Positions 32,486-44,095 of a DNA stretch of 64,000 bases are shown in pieces. The translations under genes were made by a program, and so were the position numbers. Position 1 is the first letter of the stretch. Each line of letters starts with the position of its first letter. This DNA is from Rehmannia glutinosa (taxonomy: Eukaryota; Streptophyta; Magnoliopsida; Lamiales; Orobanchaceae). The DNA lies in NCBI GenBank assembly GCA_016081115.2, contig JABTTQ020001791.1:62001-126000 (forward strand). Reading direction: 5' to 3'. A model generated the notes under the pieces. It saw only the letters and a program-made list of their open reading frames with translations, did no database searches and had not been told where the DNA came from.

Positions 32486-35400
32486 GAATTATTAGACATC
32501 TTGTAACTTAGATGATTTATTATATAAGTGATTATGGAATTGATAAGAGATTGTGGGATTGACAAGTAATTTTTTTCGGCACTTGATATTTAGCACCATT
32601 ATTACCTATTTGGACAAAAAAAAAAGAAAAAGTTTTGAGGATTGGGGCTGGTGTTGGAAGGCCATGTGATGTGAGGAGAATTGCAAGACAACTTGTTAAA
32701 AAATTTATTCAAGTATTTTACACTTAAAGTCCCCATATTCTTTATCACATTCAAACATTTTTTCCTAACTTTCTACATTTTCCTCATTATTTTATTCAAT
32801 CCCTCACCAAACACCACACAAATGTCTCACCAAGACCCATAACTTTGACCCCATATTGTCTTCCATGCATGATGCAAGACGAGAACAAAACAAAAAAAAA
32901 CTAGAATGAGTAGGAATGAGTGAGGGTAGGATCGGCCATGAGGGGAATTGAAGGGAAACAATTCATCTTTTTCATCCAACACCCACAAAACATTTTTATC
33001 TCTCTCAGTTGGATCCAAACAGAAAAATTCTCTCCTAAACCCCCTTAAAACTCTTCCATTTTTTAAGAATAGAAGCCTCAAATTCATCAACATAGGTAAA
33101 AAATTAATCTTCCAAATCTTAACTTATATATTCATCTTCTACCTTCTAGAATTAATCTTCAAATTCAAACTTGAGACTTCTTCTCCACTTGAGGACATAG
33201 GGGCCAAAAATTTGAGTTTAAGAGAGGTGGATTTTTGGTTGAAGATTAAGAAGACAACTCTAGTAAACAAGAGTTATAGGTAAGAAATTTTATTTAGTGT
33301 TATCTTTTTTTTCCTATCTTTTGATCTCCAACTTTTGACACTATAATATGGTTTTAAATACCATTTAGGGGCTGACCTTAGAATCAACTATTTGGGTACA
33401 AGAAGAGAAGACACCATTCTAGACTCCACTTGAAACACTACGCAAGGTAAGTGTAGATTTCTTGACCTTTGTTCTAATTTATTCTTTCTTACCTCAAACC
33501 CTCTAAATCCTAACTTAGAATTCTTGAAAATTTGATACTTAGGGCTGCCTTGAGGTATTGTGGTCGAATTTCAAAGAGATAGAAAATAAAGTGTCATTTC
33601 TAGACTCACCAACAAGACTACCAAAGGTGGATGGAAAATATTTTATAAAAACTCAAGTATTTTTAAAAATTGGCATGTAGTAGTTTAAAACTTGCATGAT
33701 CTTATATGAATATGTATTGCATGTGCATTTTAAGTATCTATGTCCAACATTTTCATCAAAGTATGCTTGTTGTTCAAACTTTGCAAAAATAGGTGCATGC
33801 ATGTACAAATTTATGAAATTCTTGATGATTTCTTGAATGATATGTTAATGCATGTTTATGTACTTGGAATTTTATTTTTTATTTGCTTTATATTCTGGAA
33901 AACTTGAAAATATATTAAAAGTTGAGCTATTGGATCTTGTATGCAAATTTTGCAAAGTTGGAGGACTAAATTACATTTTTAAAAACTGTACTAAATTAAA
34001 AATATTATATTGTAAGATAATAACAAAAGTTTAAATGTTTTGAGTCAAGAAAACTAACCCTTGAAAGTCTAAGTACTCAAATGAGAAATTTTGAAAGTTT
34101 AAGGACCAAAAATGAGATTTTTAAAAATATTACCGAAAAACTTATATTTTTGAGTAAATTTCAAAATTCAAAGTGTTTTGAGTAAAGAAAACTATTTTTT
34201 GAAATTTTAAGGACTAAAATGTAAAAATTCTAGCACTCAAGGACCAAAATGAAATTTCCAGAAATGGTACAGCCCATGTACCTGTAAAATCACTTAACAT
34301 TAATTTTATAATATTTTGAACCCATGGTTCAAGTTTCATAACAAACGGACCTCAAATAAGCCTTAAGGACAAAATCGAAAATTGGACTAGAAATAGAATT
34401 TTCAAAAATTAAGGGACTTAAACTGAGACTTTTCAAAACTTTTTTTCTTCCAATATTCCCCTGTCCTAAATGATGTTTTAAAGTTGTAATCACATCAAAA
34501 TCCCTTCCGATTTTTTAGATCCAAAAATTTTAAATTCGGGTCCAAAAATGACAATTTTGACAAAAAGGGGGACCAAACTGAATTTTTTTTAAAACTCGAC
34601 CCCAAAACATTTGAAAAAATAATTTTTTGGACAATTTGGACAATTTAGAAACTGACCTTACATTTTTCCGAGGTCGAGACCAAAACTTATTCGATTTCAA
34701 ACTCGATACATACTAGTTTTTCAAAATAGGGCTACTTATGAAAATTTTCTTTTATCAAAGGACCCTAAATAAATTATTTTCCTTGTTACAGCCCTAAATT
34801 TGAATTAATTATATTTCAATTATATATTATTAGTTTTCGTAAAAATTTCTGGACCTTAACGGACTCCTTACCCGAATCTTACGCATTACGCGTGGCGAAT
34901 TTCTCGCCTTATAATAATTCTAACTTTCAACGAGGTTGAAACCTCACGTATAATATACCAAGTTCACCAAATCATTCGAAGCATAGATTATCCTTCCGAT
35001 AATTATCTTCATTTAACATGTTTACACCACCAATGATACCGCACACTCGCGTAAATAAATTTAACTTATTTGCACTTTGTATGCTCTTGTATGAATCGTA
35101 TATTGTATTCGACTGCCTTGTTGACATATTATAACTCTGTGAACGTACTTGCTTGAGTCAACTTGGTGTGTCGAGGTCATAATCGGAGTGGACTAGTCAT
35201 GTATTGGAACCAGGCAGCTCGGCTGCTATTCCCTTATCGGCCCCACTGTCCTAATCCCACTACTGAAAGATGGAGTGTGCAACAGGCAAAGTGGGTCACA
35301 GTATTAAGGTATAATGATGATTATGACAATCCGGGCTTAGCTAGCCCCATCGTGGATTTGTCGTGCCTAGGAGCGATAAGGTGAATTGAGCCTTGTGCCA

Positions 35401-36163
35401 TCTTGTTGGGGGGTTACAAGGAAGAACGAAGGAATCATTGTCTGATCCACGTGATTCTGGAGTTACTCGGACCGTTTACTTTCTTGGGTTGGCATTACAT
35501 TCCGTACGCAACCACTACTTGAATCACTTAAGTTGGCGTTACATTCCGTACGCAACCACTACTTGAATTGCTTGGGTTGGCGTTACATTTCGTACACAAC
35601 CACCACTTGACTCGCTCGAATACCATTCATGGTGCTTGAATGTTCATGAACTATTTTAAACAAGTTATATACTACTATATTATTTTGGATATCACGTTGT
35701 TTGTGAATTGTGTGTGACGCACACATAATGAACCATACATTCTTTCATATAACTGGTTTCTTACATTGATATAAGCCACACATGCACACGAACACCCATC
35801 CACTGAGAATTTTTGTCTCACCCCCACCTTTTCAATGACCAGATGGTGAACCACACGTTAAGGACGTGAACGAGGACGATCAAGAGATGGAGTGACGTCG
35901 TGCTTTAGTTGTCCATTAGAATGATAATTTCCTATTTAGTGTTATTGTTGGACAATTCACTTTGGGTTGATGAATGTTGAATTTTATTCGAACAGTAGCT
36001 TAAGAATTTACGCTGCTACGTTAGACTCTGATTTGGAATGTTTTCATGAATGGTTGACTATTTAGGTATTAATGTTGTGTAAATCCTTTGTTGGTTTGAT
36101 TTATTTGGCTTATCAACTGGTTTAAGTTATTGATCACGTCATGGTCCCATTTGAGGCGAGACA
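32486..36163 (+). repeat. G2: long gypsy-type solo LTR (about 3.7 kb)
   Basis: Aligns in order with both parts of G1. The right end GAGGCGAGACA corresponds to GGGGCGTGATA of G1. No PBS or gypsy gene on either side, so it is solo. Three copies of a ~43-bp tandem repeat (GGCGTTACATTCCGTACGCA core) lie at 35490-35615 against two in G1. The left edge is approximate. Short ORFs, including 111 codons at 32948-33283, are not conserved in G1 and are not counted as genes. Confidence 0.7.
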
Positions 36164-36539
36164 ATAGTTCTCTGGCTTGAAAGTCTTGTAATGTCTGATG
36201 TTGCCTAATCAGTATATTACAAGTATTCTTGGTTAAAAAAATTACATATCATATCAACCCTATATGCTAAAAGAGAAAACAAAGTTGACGCAGGTATATC
36301 GCCTCATTAATTTTGACATGTGTCAACTCCTCATTCTCCTAATTCCACATGTCTACTTCATAATTATTCATATGGTATTCCTATCTACAAATTAAAGATG
36401 AATTGATAATATATTTTTGAATTTGAAAGATAACAATTTTTTTGGAAAAGAAAATATACTAATTAAAAGCGCTGGAAATCGTCCAGCAACGATTGACATA
36501 AGGGTTCTGGAGGATGGTTCCATATTCGTTCATCCGAAT
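36164..36539 (-). other. Probable 3' untranslated part of the LINE, boundary unclear
   Basis: Non-coding sequence between G2 and the LINE RNase H. On the minus strand it would be the LINE 3' UTR. No clear poly(A) tail or target duplication was found, so part may be flank. Confidence 0.3.
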
Positions 36540-38515
36540 TCATATTTTTGGCATACAATGCGAAGCTATGCGACACAAAATTAGAAGATCTACAAAAATA
36601 CCCCGGAGCATAAGAGACGACTTGAGTCGAATAAAATCATGCAAAATAGCTTCACAACTTGCATTCCCATAAGCCTCGCCATTTGATGCTAAAACCACAT
36701 TAGATGCATCCCCAAAAACTGCAAAGGTTTGAGAAGAGATAGATTGAGCCAACTTCAGAGCCTCCCTCAAGGATAGGAATTCTGCCACCTATGGATCAAT
36801 TATGCCATGGGACGTCTTGGATATTCCCATTTTGAAAGCACCTGTTGAGTCTATGAAAGCAACTCCCACACCTACACATTTGGTTTGCACATATACAGCC
36901 CCATCAAAGGAAAGAGTCGAATAGTTGGATGGAGGAGAAGTTGGGAACAGGGTGGAAAGAAGCAAGGATATGATTTCTGTCTGACCTTCAAAACGATGGA
37001 AATCTTGAAGGATTATATTTGATGCCAGCAATATTTGGTATGGATCTGCTCGGACTCGGTCAAATTTGCATCTGTTACGATGATACCAAATGAGATTGCA
37101 CACAATTGCAATAAGTTGCTGAATTTATGTAGGAGCATTAAGGATAAGCTCTTGGAACCATAAGGAGAACGATGGTTGAGCAAAATTCAATATATATTCC
37201 ATCAATCCGGAAAAGCGCCATACATCGATTTGCAAAGGTTCCCTTAAAGAAGGTGTGGATGGTAGAGACATAGGGAGAGCGCGCAAAATGGGCGGTGGCT
37301 CGGAAACTAAAATGTGATGCGAGAGAAAGGAGATAGGTTGGGAAGCTGCAGATGAAGCACATCTCCGGCAAAGAATTTGAAGCGTGGAGGAATCAAGCTT
37401 CCAAATCTTTCGCCATATCGTTAACATCGGATCTTAAGGCATTTAAGGCACCGCGATTGGCATAATTTGACGAAATTGATGTGTGATATATTGATTTTAC
37501 GGCAAATTTGTCGTTTTTGAATGGTGCCAACACCATAAATAGCTTAAATCACATTGGCCCACGGTATAGAAAAAATAAGCATAGCCTTTCCTCGGATTGA
37601 AGAGAGCTCTAACTAGAGGAGTATTCCTACAAGAATTCTCAGAGTCAAGGAGCAACGAGATAGTAGAGTTAGCATCATAGCCATTGGGCGCACATAAGTC
37701 GCTAGCATAAGGTAGCCATGGATCTTTCCAGATTTTTGTACGCGTGCCGCTACGGATCAATTTCCTTGCACCTAACACAACAAGTTGTCAACTATTTAAG
37801 ATGCTTCTCCAACTCCAAGATGGTCTAGATCCCAGACGAGCATCAAAAAAATTCCTGGAAGGAAAATATTTAGCTCGGAGAATGCATGTCAGAAGGGATG
37901 ACGGATGAGTGATTATTTTCCATGCTTGCATCGCGGGAAGGGCCAGATTAAAAGCACGAAAATGCCGGTAACCAAGTCCACCAATTTGTTTATAAGAAGC
38001 AATCCTTTTCCATGATAACCAGTGGATCTTTCATCCTTCAGTAGAGCCACCACAGAGGTAATTTGCCGCCATCGACTAAATTTTATCGAGGATTGTATCT
38101 GGAATTTTAAAGCACGATATCGCATACATCGGGATCGATTGCACAACCAATTTGATAAGAATATCTCTTCCGGCTTGAGATAATTTTTTTTCTTTCCACC
38201 CCTGAATTCTTTTCCAAACTCTATCCTGGATAGATGCGAAAAATTCCTTTTTATTTTTTCCGATGACCGATGGAAGTCCAAGATATTTGCCGTGAGAACT
38301 CACAATCGGGATAGCCAATAATTGAGGGGTAGAATGTGCAGTAGAAGCATCAGTATTTGGGCTGAATACAATTCCCGATTTCTCGAAATTCACTTACTGG
38401 CCGATGTCTTCTAAAAGAGAGATGGCATATTGAATAAATTGGGCTTCATCTACTGATGTGTTGCCAAAAAGGAGGATGTCATCTTTGTGGAGAGACACAA
38501 GGAGCGTTTTTGGTG
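36540..38515 (-). pseudogene. L1-type LINE ORF2, 5'-truncated
   Basis: Read from 38515 down. The remnant of the RT F/Y-A-D-D motif (here K-D-D-I-L-L-F, about 38480) comes first, followed by V-N-F-E-K-S-G-I-V-F-S-P-N (38390), K-Y-L-G-L-P and W-K-x-x-x-L-S-Q-A-G-R (38170), all typical of plant L1. A W-x-D-P-W-L-P segment (37730) and a zf-RVT relic with C-R-R-C (37360) follow, then an RNase H domain with S-F-D-G-A-V (about 36890) and A-E-F-L-S-L-R-E-A-L. Frames change at about 37910, 37500, 37125 and 36788. The whole 5' half (ORF1, endonuclease, early RT) is absent, as usual for 5'-truncated LINE insertions. Confidence 0.85.
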
Positions 38516-38805
38516 ACTACAGGATCTAAATATCAAAGATTTTATCTACACTATCGTTTAAAAATATTATCTTTCAAAAATATGTTTAGTTTATATGTAC
38601 CTTTTAGTTTCCAATTTATGCTACTACAGGATCCTATCAGATAACCAATTAACCACTATGTTTCTCAACAAATTTGAGAAACATATCAAGAAATCTAACA
38701 ACCAAGAGAAATTGGGGCTTGACATACATTTAAAAATATTATCTTTCAAAAATATATTTATTTTATATGCACCTTTTAGTTTCCAATTTTTTGCCACTAC
38801 ATGAT
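38516..38805. repeat. Direct repeat pair of about 85 bp
   Basis: A segment at 38551-38636 (TTTAAAAATATTATCTTTCA start, through CTTTTAGTTTCCAATTT) recurs at 38729-38801 with a few substitutions. The copies are about 90 bp apart. No gene. The second copy abuts the Athila LTR. Confidence 0.6.
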
Positions 38806-40345
38806 TGATGTGTGTAAAATATACATGTGTTTTGGGGCTTAAAATGATATATAATTGATGCATTTGCACGCATATTTACTATATTTTTACTTGGTTTCCT
38901 TAAAAGGGCATGATACTGCGTATTCTTGTAATTCTTGCAGGAAACGGAGCTTAAAATGAAGAAATATCAGTTGGAATGTCCGGCTAAGATTGACGAATGC
39001 GAAGAGAAGATCAAAACAACGGAAAAAATGGACAAAAACACTTCACACGGCCGGATCGTGTGGTGTCACACGGCCGTGTGGAAGTGCCGGTGTGAAAATC
39101 ACATGCTTGTGTGAAGTTGGATAGAAAACAGAGGACGGAGCAGGCCTACACGGCCAGACTGTGTGACGTCACACGACCGTGTGGGAAAGGAAGGCCATCG
39201 CACCAGCTGCACATGCAGACTCACACGCCCATGCGAGGAAGGGCTGAACGCAGGACCACACGGCCAGGCCGTGTGGGACTCTGTTTCAGCGTATTTTTCA
39301 GAGTTTGCTTCCTGTTCCAACTCTACAAGTGATCTCTCCAAGCATCTATAAAAGGGACCCAAGGCTTGCATGAAATTACATCACTTCATACAGCAAAAAC
39401 ACATCAAATTATACAGGAACGAAGGAATTGAAGAGCTTCGAGAGCATAAGGCTAGGTCACGAAGAACACCACAAGGCTTTCGTGATCTAAGGAACACAAG
39501 AGCTTGGAAGGCTTAGGAGGGGAATCCATCCTGACAAGAAGGGGTTTTCTTTCTATGTCTTAGAACTCTTGTCTGTGCTTAAACGATGTCTTAATATTGA
39601 TTCAAATTTGTCTATGAGTTTGTAATCAATGTTTGGCATATTTTTTGGATCTTAGGGGTATAATCGAAACTGTGGATTTGTATTTAATATGATTACTTAT
39701 TTTCATAATTAATTCATGCTTTCTATTTTATGAATTAGAGTACTTATTTATAATTGCTTTGATTTGCCGGGAATAAATTGCATGTCATAGTAGTTAGTGC
39801 AAAATTTGGGAGATGAGTTCTAACAAAGACGGAAATCGGATTCAGACATAAACGGATGTAATGAGTCGGGAGACCTACAACTTTTTGTGGGGAGTCATTC
39901 AATTTACAAATCTTTTGGGAGTTAGTAATAATTGTAACGAGTCGGGAGACCTACAATTGTTATTAATCAACTATTTATTCACCGCCCAGAAGGGGGAGTA
40001 GATTAACTTAGGAATTGAACCTATAGAATTGCATGAATTGGTTATTAAAACTTTATTCGCATTTAATATTGAAGAAGCATATTGAGATTATGTGCCTAAG
40101 GTTGCTCCTATAGATGGTGAAAATTGTGGGGTTCACAAATTTATTTCATTTATTCTTCTTTATTTTTGATTTTTTTAGATACAATTACTCAATATTTGGT
40201 CGCTTCAATAAAATTAAAATATAATGTTATTATAGCCTAAGTGTTTCGAATATCAATCCTTGAGGAATATGACATTGCTTGCCATTATTCTATAAACTAC
40301 ACTGTACATTTGCAGTTGTATGAACCAAAATATTTTTGGCGAACA
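38806..40345 (+). repeat. Athila 5' LTR (about 1540 bp)
   Basis: Starts TGATGTGTGTAAAA (a start four bases earlier is possible) and ends GGCGAACA at 40345. TATAAAA at 39347-39353. Between 39045 and 39275 there is a cluster of near-palindromes with the core CACACGGCCGTGTG (perfect at 39067-39080). Confidence 0.85.
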
Positions 40346-40351
40346 AGTTTT

Positions 40352-40369
40352 TGGTGTCGTTGCCGGGGA
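40352..40369 (+). other. Athila primer binding site
   Basis: TGGTGTCGTTGCCGGGGA, one substitution from the tRNA-Asp complement (TGGCGTCGTTGCC...) used by Athila elements. Confidence 0.85.
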
Positions 40370-40581
40370 TTGATTAGATTATACTTAGATATAGTAATAA
40401 GTAGTTCAATCTTAATTGAAGCATATTTTTTAATTTTTTTAAAATTTTTTCAAAATAGTCGAAATTATTTTAAATTTTACCTTTATTCGATTCGAACATT
40501 GTTTTTTTTAATGTAGATAGTGCATGATCACGCGTTTCAGATCGACCCAGCCAATTCCCATTGAAGAAAAAGAACCAAGCA

Positions 40582-41439
40582 ATGGCGGATGGGACTAATC
40601 CAAACGTAGTGAAAAACAGAAACAATGAGGAGAGCCCACCAGGGGCCGGCGTCCAGGATAGGATTGTGGAAAGGCCCGCGAGAAAGGCAGTTAGGGACTA
40701 CTTCCAGTCGGAGGTAAACCAAACTTATGGGGGTGTGGCCCGTCTGCCAATCAATGCAAACAATTTTGAACTAAAACCGGCATTGATCCAGATGGTGTCA
40801 CAAAACCAGTTTGGGGGTAGAACCGTTGAGGATCCAAACGCGCATCAGGCGCACTTTCTAGAAATTTGTGATACTGTTAAGATGAATGGTGTTTCTGAGG
40901 ACATCATTTGATGACGCCTTTTCGCATTCTCTCTACGCGATAAGGCTAAGGGATGGTTATGCTCTTTAACACCACCTGCCGCAAATTGGGCAGAACTAAG
41001 TCAGCGGTTTCTAGCCAAATACTTTTCCTCCAGTAAGACTCTGCAACTGAAATCTAAGATCGCCAAGTTTAGGCAATTAGATGCTGAGCCACTATAAGAA
41101 GCATGGGATAGAGTCCGGGAATTTGTTAAGGAAGTGCCCTCAACATGGATATCCCGACTACCAACAGGTTCAGTACTTCTATAATGGTTTGCGTGGCAAC
41201 ACAAGAACAATTATAGATGTTGCATCTGGAGGTGCACTACTAGGGAAATATCCTGAGGAGACACTAGAATTATTAGAGGAGATGGCGAACAACAGTTACC
41301 AATGGCCATCCGAGAGATCCGAGGATAGACGTACCGCGGAAATTCAGGATGAGGACAAGATATCCATACTCACAGAACAAATATCCATGCTAAGTATGAA
41401 ACTGGAAGCGATGCAACAAGTAATTCAAGAGAGGTAGCA
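40582..41439 (+). pseudogene. Athila gag, N-terminal and capsid part
   Basis: ATG 40582 (M-A-D-G-T-N-P) is taken as start because it follows the PBS in the usual distance and the frame is open to a TGA at 40909. F-E-L-K-P-A-L-I-Q-M-V-x-x-N-Q-F-G-G and D-P-N-A-H-x-A-H-F-L-E-I-C-D are the Athila gag signature. Continuing in other frames: F-S-L-R-D-K-A-K-G-W-L (40935), R-F-L-A-K-Y-F (41015), then F-Y-N-G-L at 41175. C-terminal helix of about 60 residues ends at TAG 41437. Confidence 0.85.
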
Positions 41440-41878
41440 ATGGTTGTGGAGGAAGCAAACTTTGTAGGACAGCAGGGCTATAACAATTACAGAAATAGTC
41501 AGACACAACCTCACTATAATCCGGGGCAGCCAAAGGAACAGAAACCATCTATAGAAGAGATGCTAGCTTCATTCATCGGAGAAACTCAATCTCGACTAAA
41601 CCAGGATGAAGCCAAGATAGACAAAATCGAGGATCATGTAACTCAATTAAATACTAACATGAATGATAGATTGAAATCTTTGGAAAAGCAGGTGGGGCAG
41701 ATTGCTACGTCAATACATGGCCGACACCAAAAAGGCAAATTCCCCAAAGCCACAAGGACAGATTCGGGAGAACACTGCCAATACATTCGTCTGAGGAGTG
41801 GAACAAGTTATGAAGGTCCAAATATGTCAATTGATCAAGAAATAGAAGCAATCGAGGAGCAGGACACGGCAGAAGAGG
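41440..41878 (+). pseudogene. Athila gag, C-terminal part
   Basis: Open frame beginning one codon after the previous stop, with a coiled-coil-like heptad stretch (L-N-T-N-M-N-D-R-L-K-S-L-E-K-Q-V-G-Q-I-A) common to Athila gag. It ends in a run of acidic residues (E-A-I-E-E-Q-D) where the F LTR inserted. Confidence 0.8.
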
Positions 41879-42133
41879 TGTGAGACACCACATTTGGATG
41901 ACGAAGTAAATATCAAAATGATAAATATTTGGTTTTACTTGGAAATAAATAAATTGGTTTATTTTAAATTGTTGGAATAATTCAGTATACTTGGGTCCAT
42001 TTGTGAAATGTATATCATAATTAATGGTAGAAATGATCATCTAAGAGGGAATTATTGAAAATTGAGGAACGAATAAATTGTTGTGATTTAATTAGTTTTA
42101 TTTTTTTCTAAGAATTAAGCAAGATCAATTAGT

Positions 42134-43088
42134 TAGCCTAGAATATATGTAATTCGGATTTTAGGAATGTTTAGTTAATTGTCTTCTAAAACTTTATTTT
42201 CATGGGTTAATTAAATCTTTTGAAACTTATCTAAAGGGGTCCTAATAACATTAACCCATTATTTTTTTCAATAATTAGTCTAGCCAATGACTTAGCCCAA
42301 ACTCAGCCCCAATGTCTCTACCCATCTAAAGGCTTTTAAAAGCCACTTCAAATCTTTAACTTAATCTCTTCTTTTTTTTTTTTGATGACGGGGGAACTCG
42401 CAGCCGCTACTCTTCAAGTGCGATCGGATAAACTCTCGGGCCAGACGTCTAGCCTAGAATATATGTAATTCGGATTTTAGGAATGTTTAGTTAATTGTCT
42501 TCTAAAACTTTATTTTCATGGGTTAATTAAATCTTTTGAAACTTATCTAAAGGGGTCCTAATAACATTAACCCATTATTTTTTTCAATAATTAGTCTAGC
42601 CAATGACTTAGCCCAAACTCAGCCCCAATGTCTCTACCCATCTAAAGGCTTTTAAAAGCCACTTCAAATCTTTAACTTAATCTCTTCTTTTTTTTTTTTT
42701 TTTTGATGACGGGGGAACTCGCAGCCGCTACTCTTCGAGTGCGCACTGGATAAACTCTCGGGCTGGACGTACTAGCCTAGAATATATGTAATTCGGATTT
42801 TAGGAATGTTTAGTTAATTGTCTTCTAAAACTTTATTTTCTTGGGTTAATTAAATCTTTTGAAACTTATCTAAAAGGGTCCTAATAACATTAACCCATTA
42901 TTTTTTTCAATAATTAGTCTAGCCAATGACTTAGCCCAAACTCAGCCCCAATGTCTCTACCCATCTAAAGGCTTTTAAAAGCCACTTCAAATCTTTAACT
43001 TAATCTCTTCTTTTTTTTTTTATGACGGGGGAACTCGCAGCCGCTACTCTTCGAGTGCGCACTGGATAAACCCTCGGGTTGGACGTAC
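42134..43088 (+). repeat. Tandem triplication, unit about 316-323 bp
   Basis: Three units at 42134-42449, 42450-42772 and 42773-43088, each beginning TAGCCTAGAATATATG. Units are nearly identical except for the length of an internal T run and a few bases. Each ends with the last ~75 bp of the SINE that is complete only after the third unit. Confidence 0.95.
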
Positions 43089-43236
43089 TAGCCTGCAAAC
43101 TACGCCAACCAGGTAAACCACACTAGGCAAGCCCTGTGTGACAGGCTCAACCAAAAAAGTGTTGGTACGGAGAATCGAACTCATGACCTTTCAGTCTCGC
43201 GCTCACCTACTCCACCAACTTGGCTACCCTTGCGGG
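43012..43236 (-). mobile_element. tRNA-derived SINE (about 225 bp with tail)
   Basis: On the minus strand it starts CCCGCAAGGGTAGCCAAG. It contains an A-box-like TAGCCAAGTTGGTGG and a B-box-like GAGTTCGATTC about 45 bases on, and ends in a poly(A) tail (T run at 43012-43020). A perfect 18-bp target duplication TTTAACTTAATCTCTTCT flanks it (42994-43011 and 43237-43254). The boxes are those of a tRNA-type pol III promoter. It inserted in the F LTR. Confidence 0.9.
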
Positions 43237-44095
43237 TTTAACTTAATCTCTTCTCATCCTTATCTACACGTACCACACACACAAAAAGGTGAAATATATC
43301 TTATCTTCTCCTCCCTTCTCGGCGCTAAGATTCACCAACATCTACTCCTATTGCTTTCGGTTTGTTCTTCTTTTATTCACACCACCATCACGCACACCAC
43401 CACCGTTCACCGCCAACACCGCCAGTAACCAAATCTAAGTAATTCCACTTGGTGTTTGTGTTGCCCTGTCACGAGCAAAGTCTAACTTAAATCTGGGTAA
43501 ATGATTTTGTTTTCGAAATTTGGAAAGAAAAAGAAATGGAATTGTTTCATCTGATTCATGAATCTGGCCTTTTCCCCTTTTCTTATTTGAGATATTTTAT
43601 GATGTGGTGTTGATTAGATGATGTTATTTACTTTGTTAAATAAACCAGAAGAATTTGGACCAAAAGATAATTCCTAAAAATAAAATTGGGATTTCCCATT
43701 AGGCCAAAACCCTTGAAAATTAATAATTAAAAACAAACAATGTAATTAATAATAATTACTATTTAAATATCCATATCTTGTTGTTACCGTGATTGATCGT
43801 GAAAATAATTTGTGAGAGAAAAAGTTTAAAAATTTCTTTTAGTTTAAGCTTTTAATTTTCGTTTGAAACTTCCTTCTAGTTCAAGCTTTCAATTTTCTTT
43901 TTTTACAAAGCTTTGAAAATAATCTAAATTTACTAAATTTATAGAAGCCTTAAAACGTTAAAAAAAAAATTTTTAAATTAATGAATTATATCCAAGACTT
44001 GTATGACTGATGTAGGGAAATTTAAATAAACTTCTAACCAATTCTCGATGATTATGAAATTGATTATTTCTAGAATCTAAGAATATGTTCACTTA

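Noticed and set aside
32948..33283. 111-codon ORF in G2 as a possible gene
   Set aside because: No domain, and not conserved in G1; chance ORF in an LTR.
43138..43236. tRNA gene on the minus strand
   Set aside because: A- and B-box-like motifs are part of a SINE with poly(A) tail and an 18-bp target duplication; no full cloverleaf is seen.
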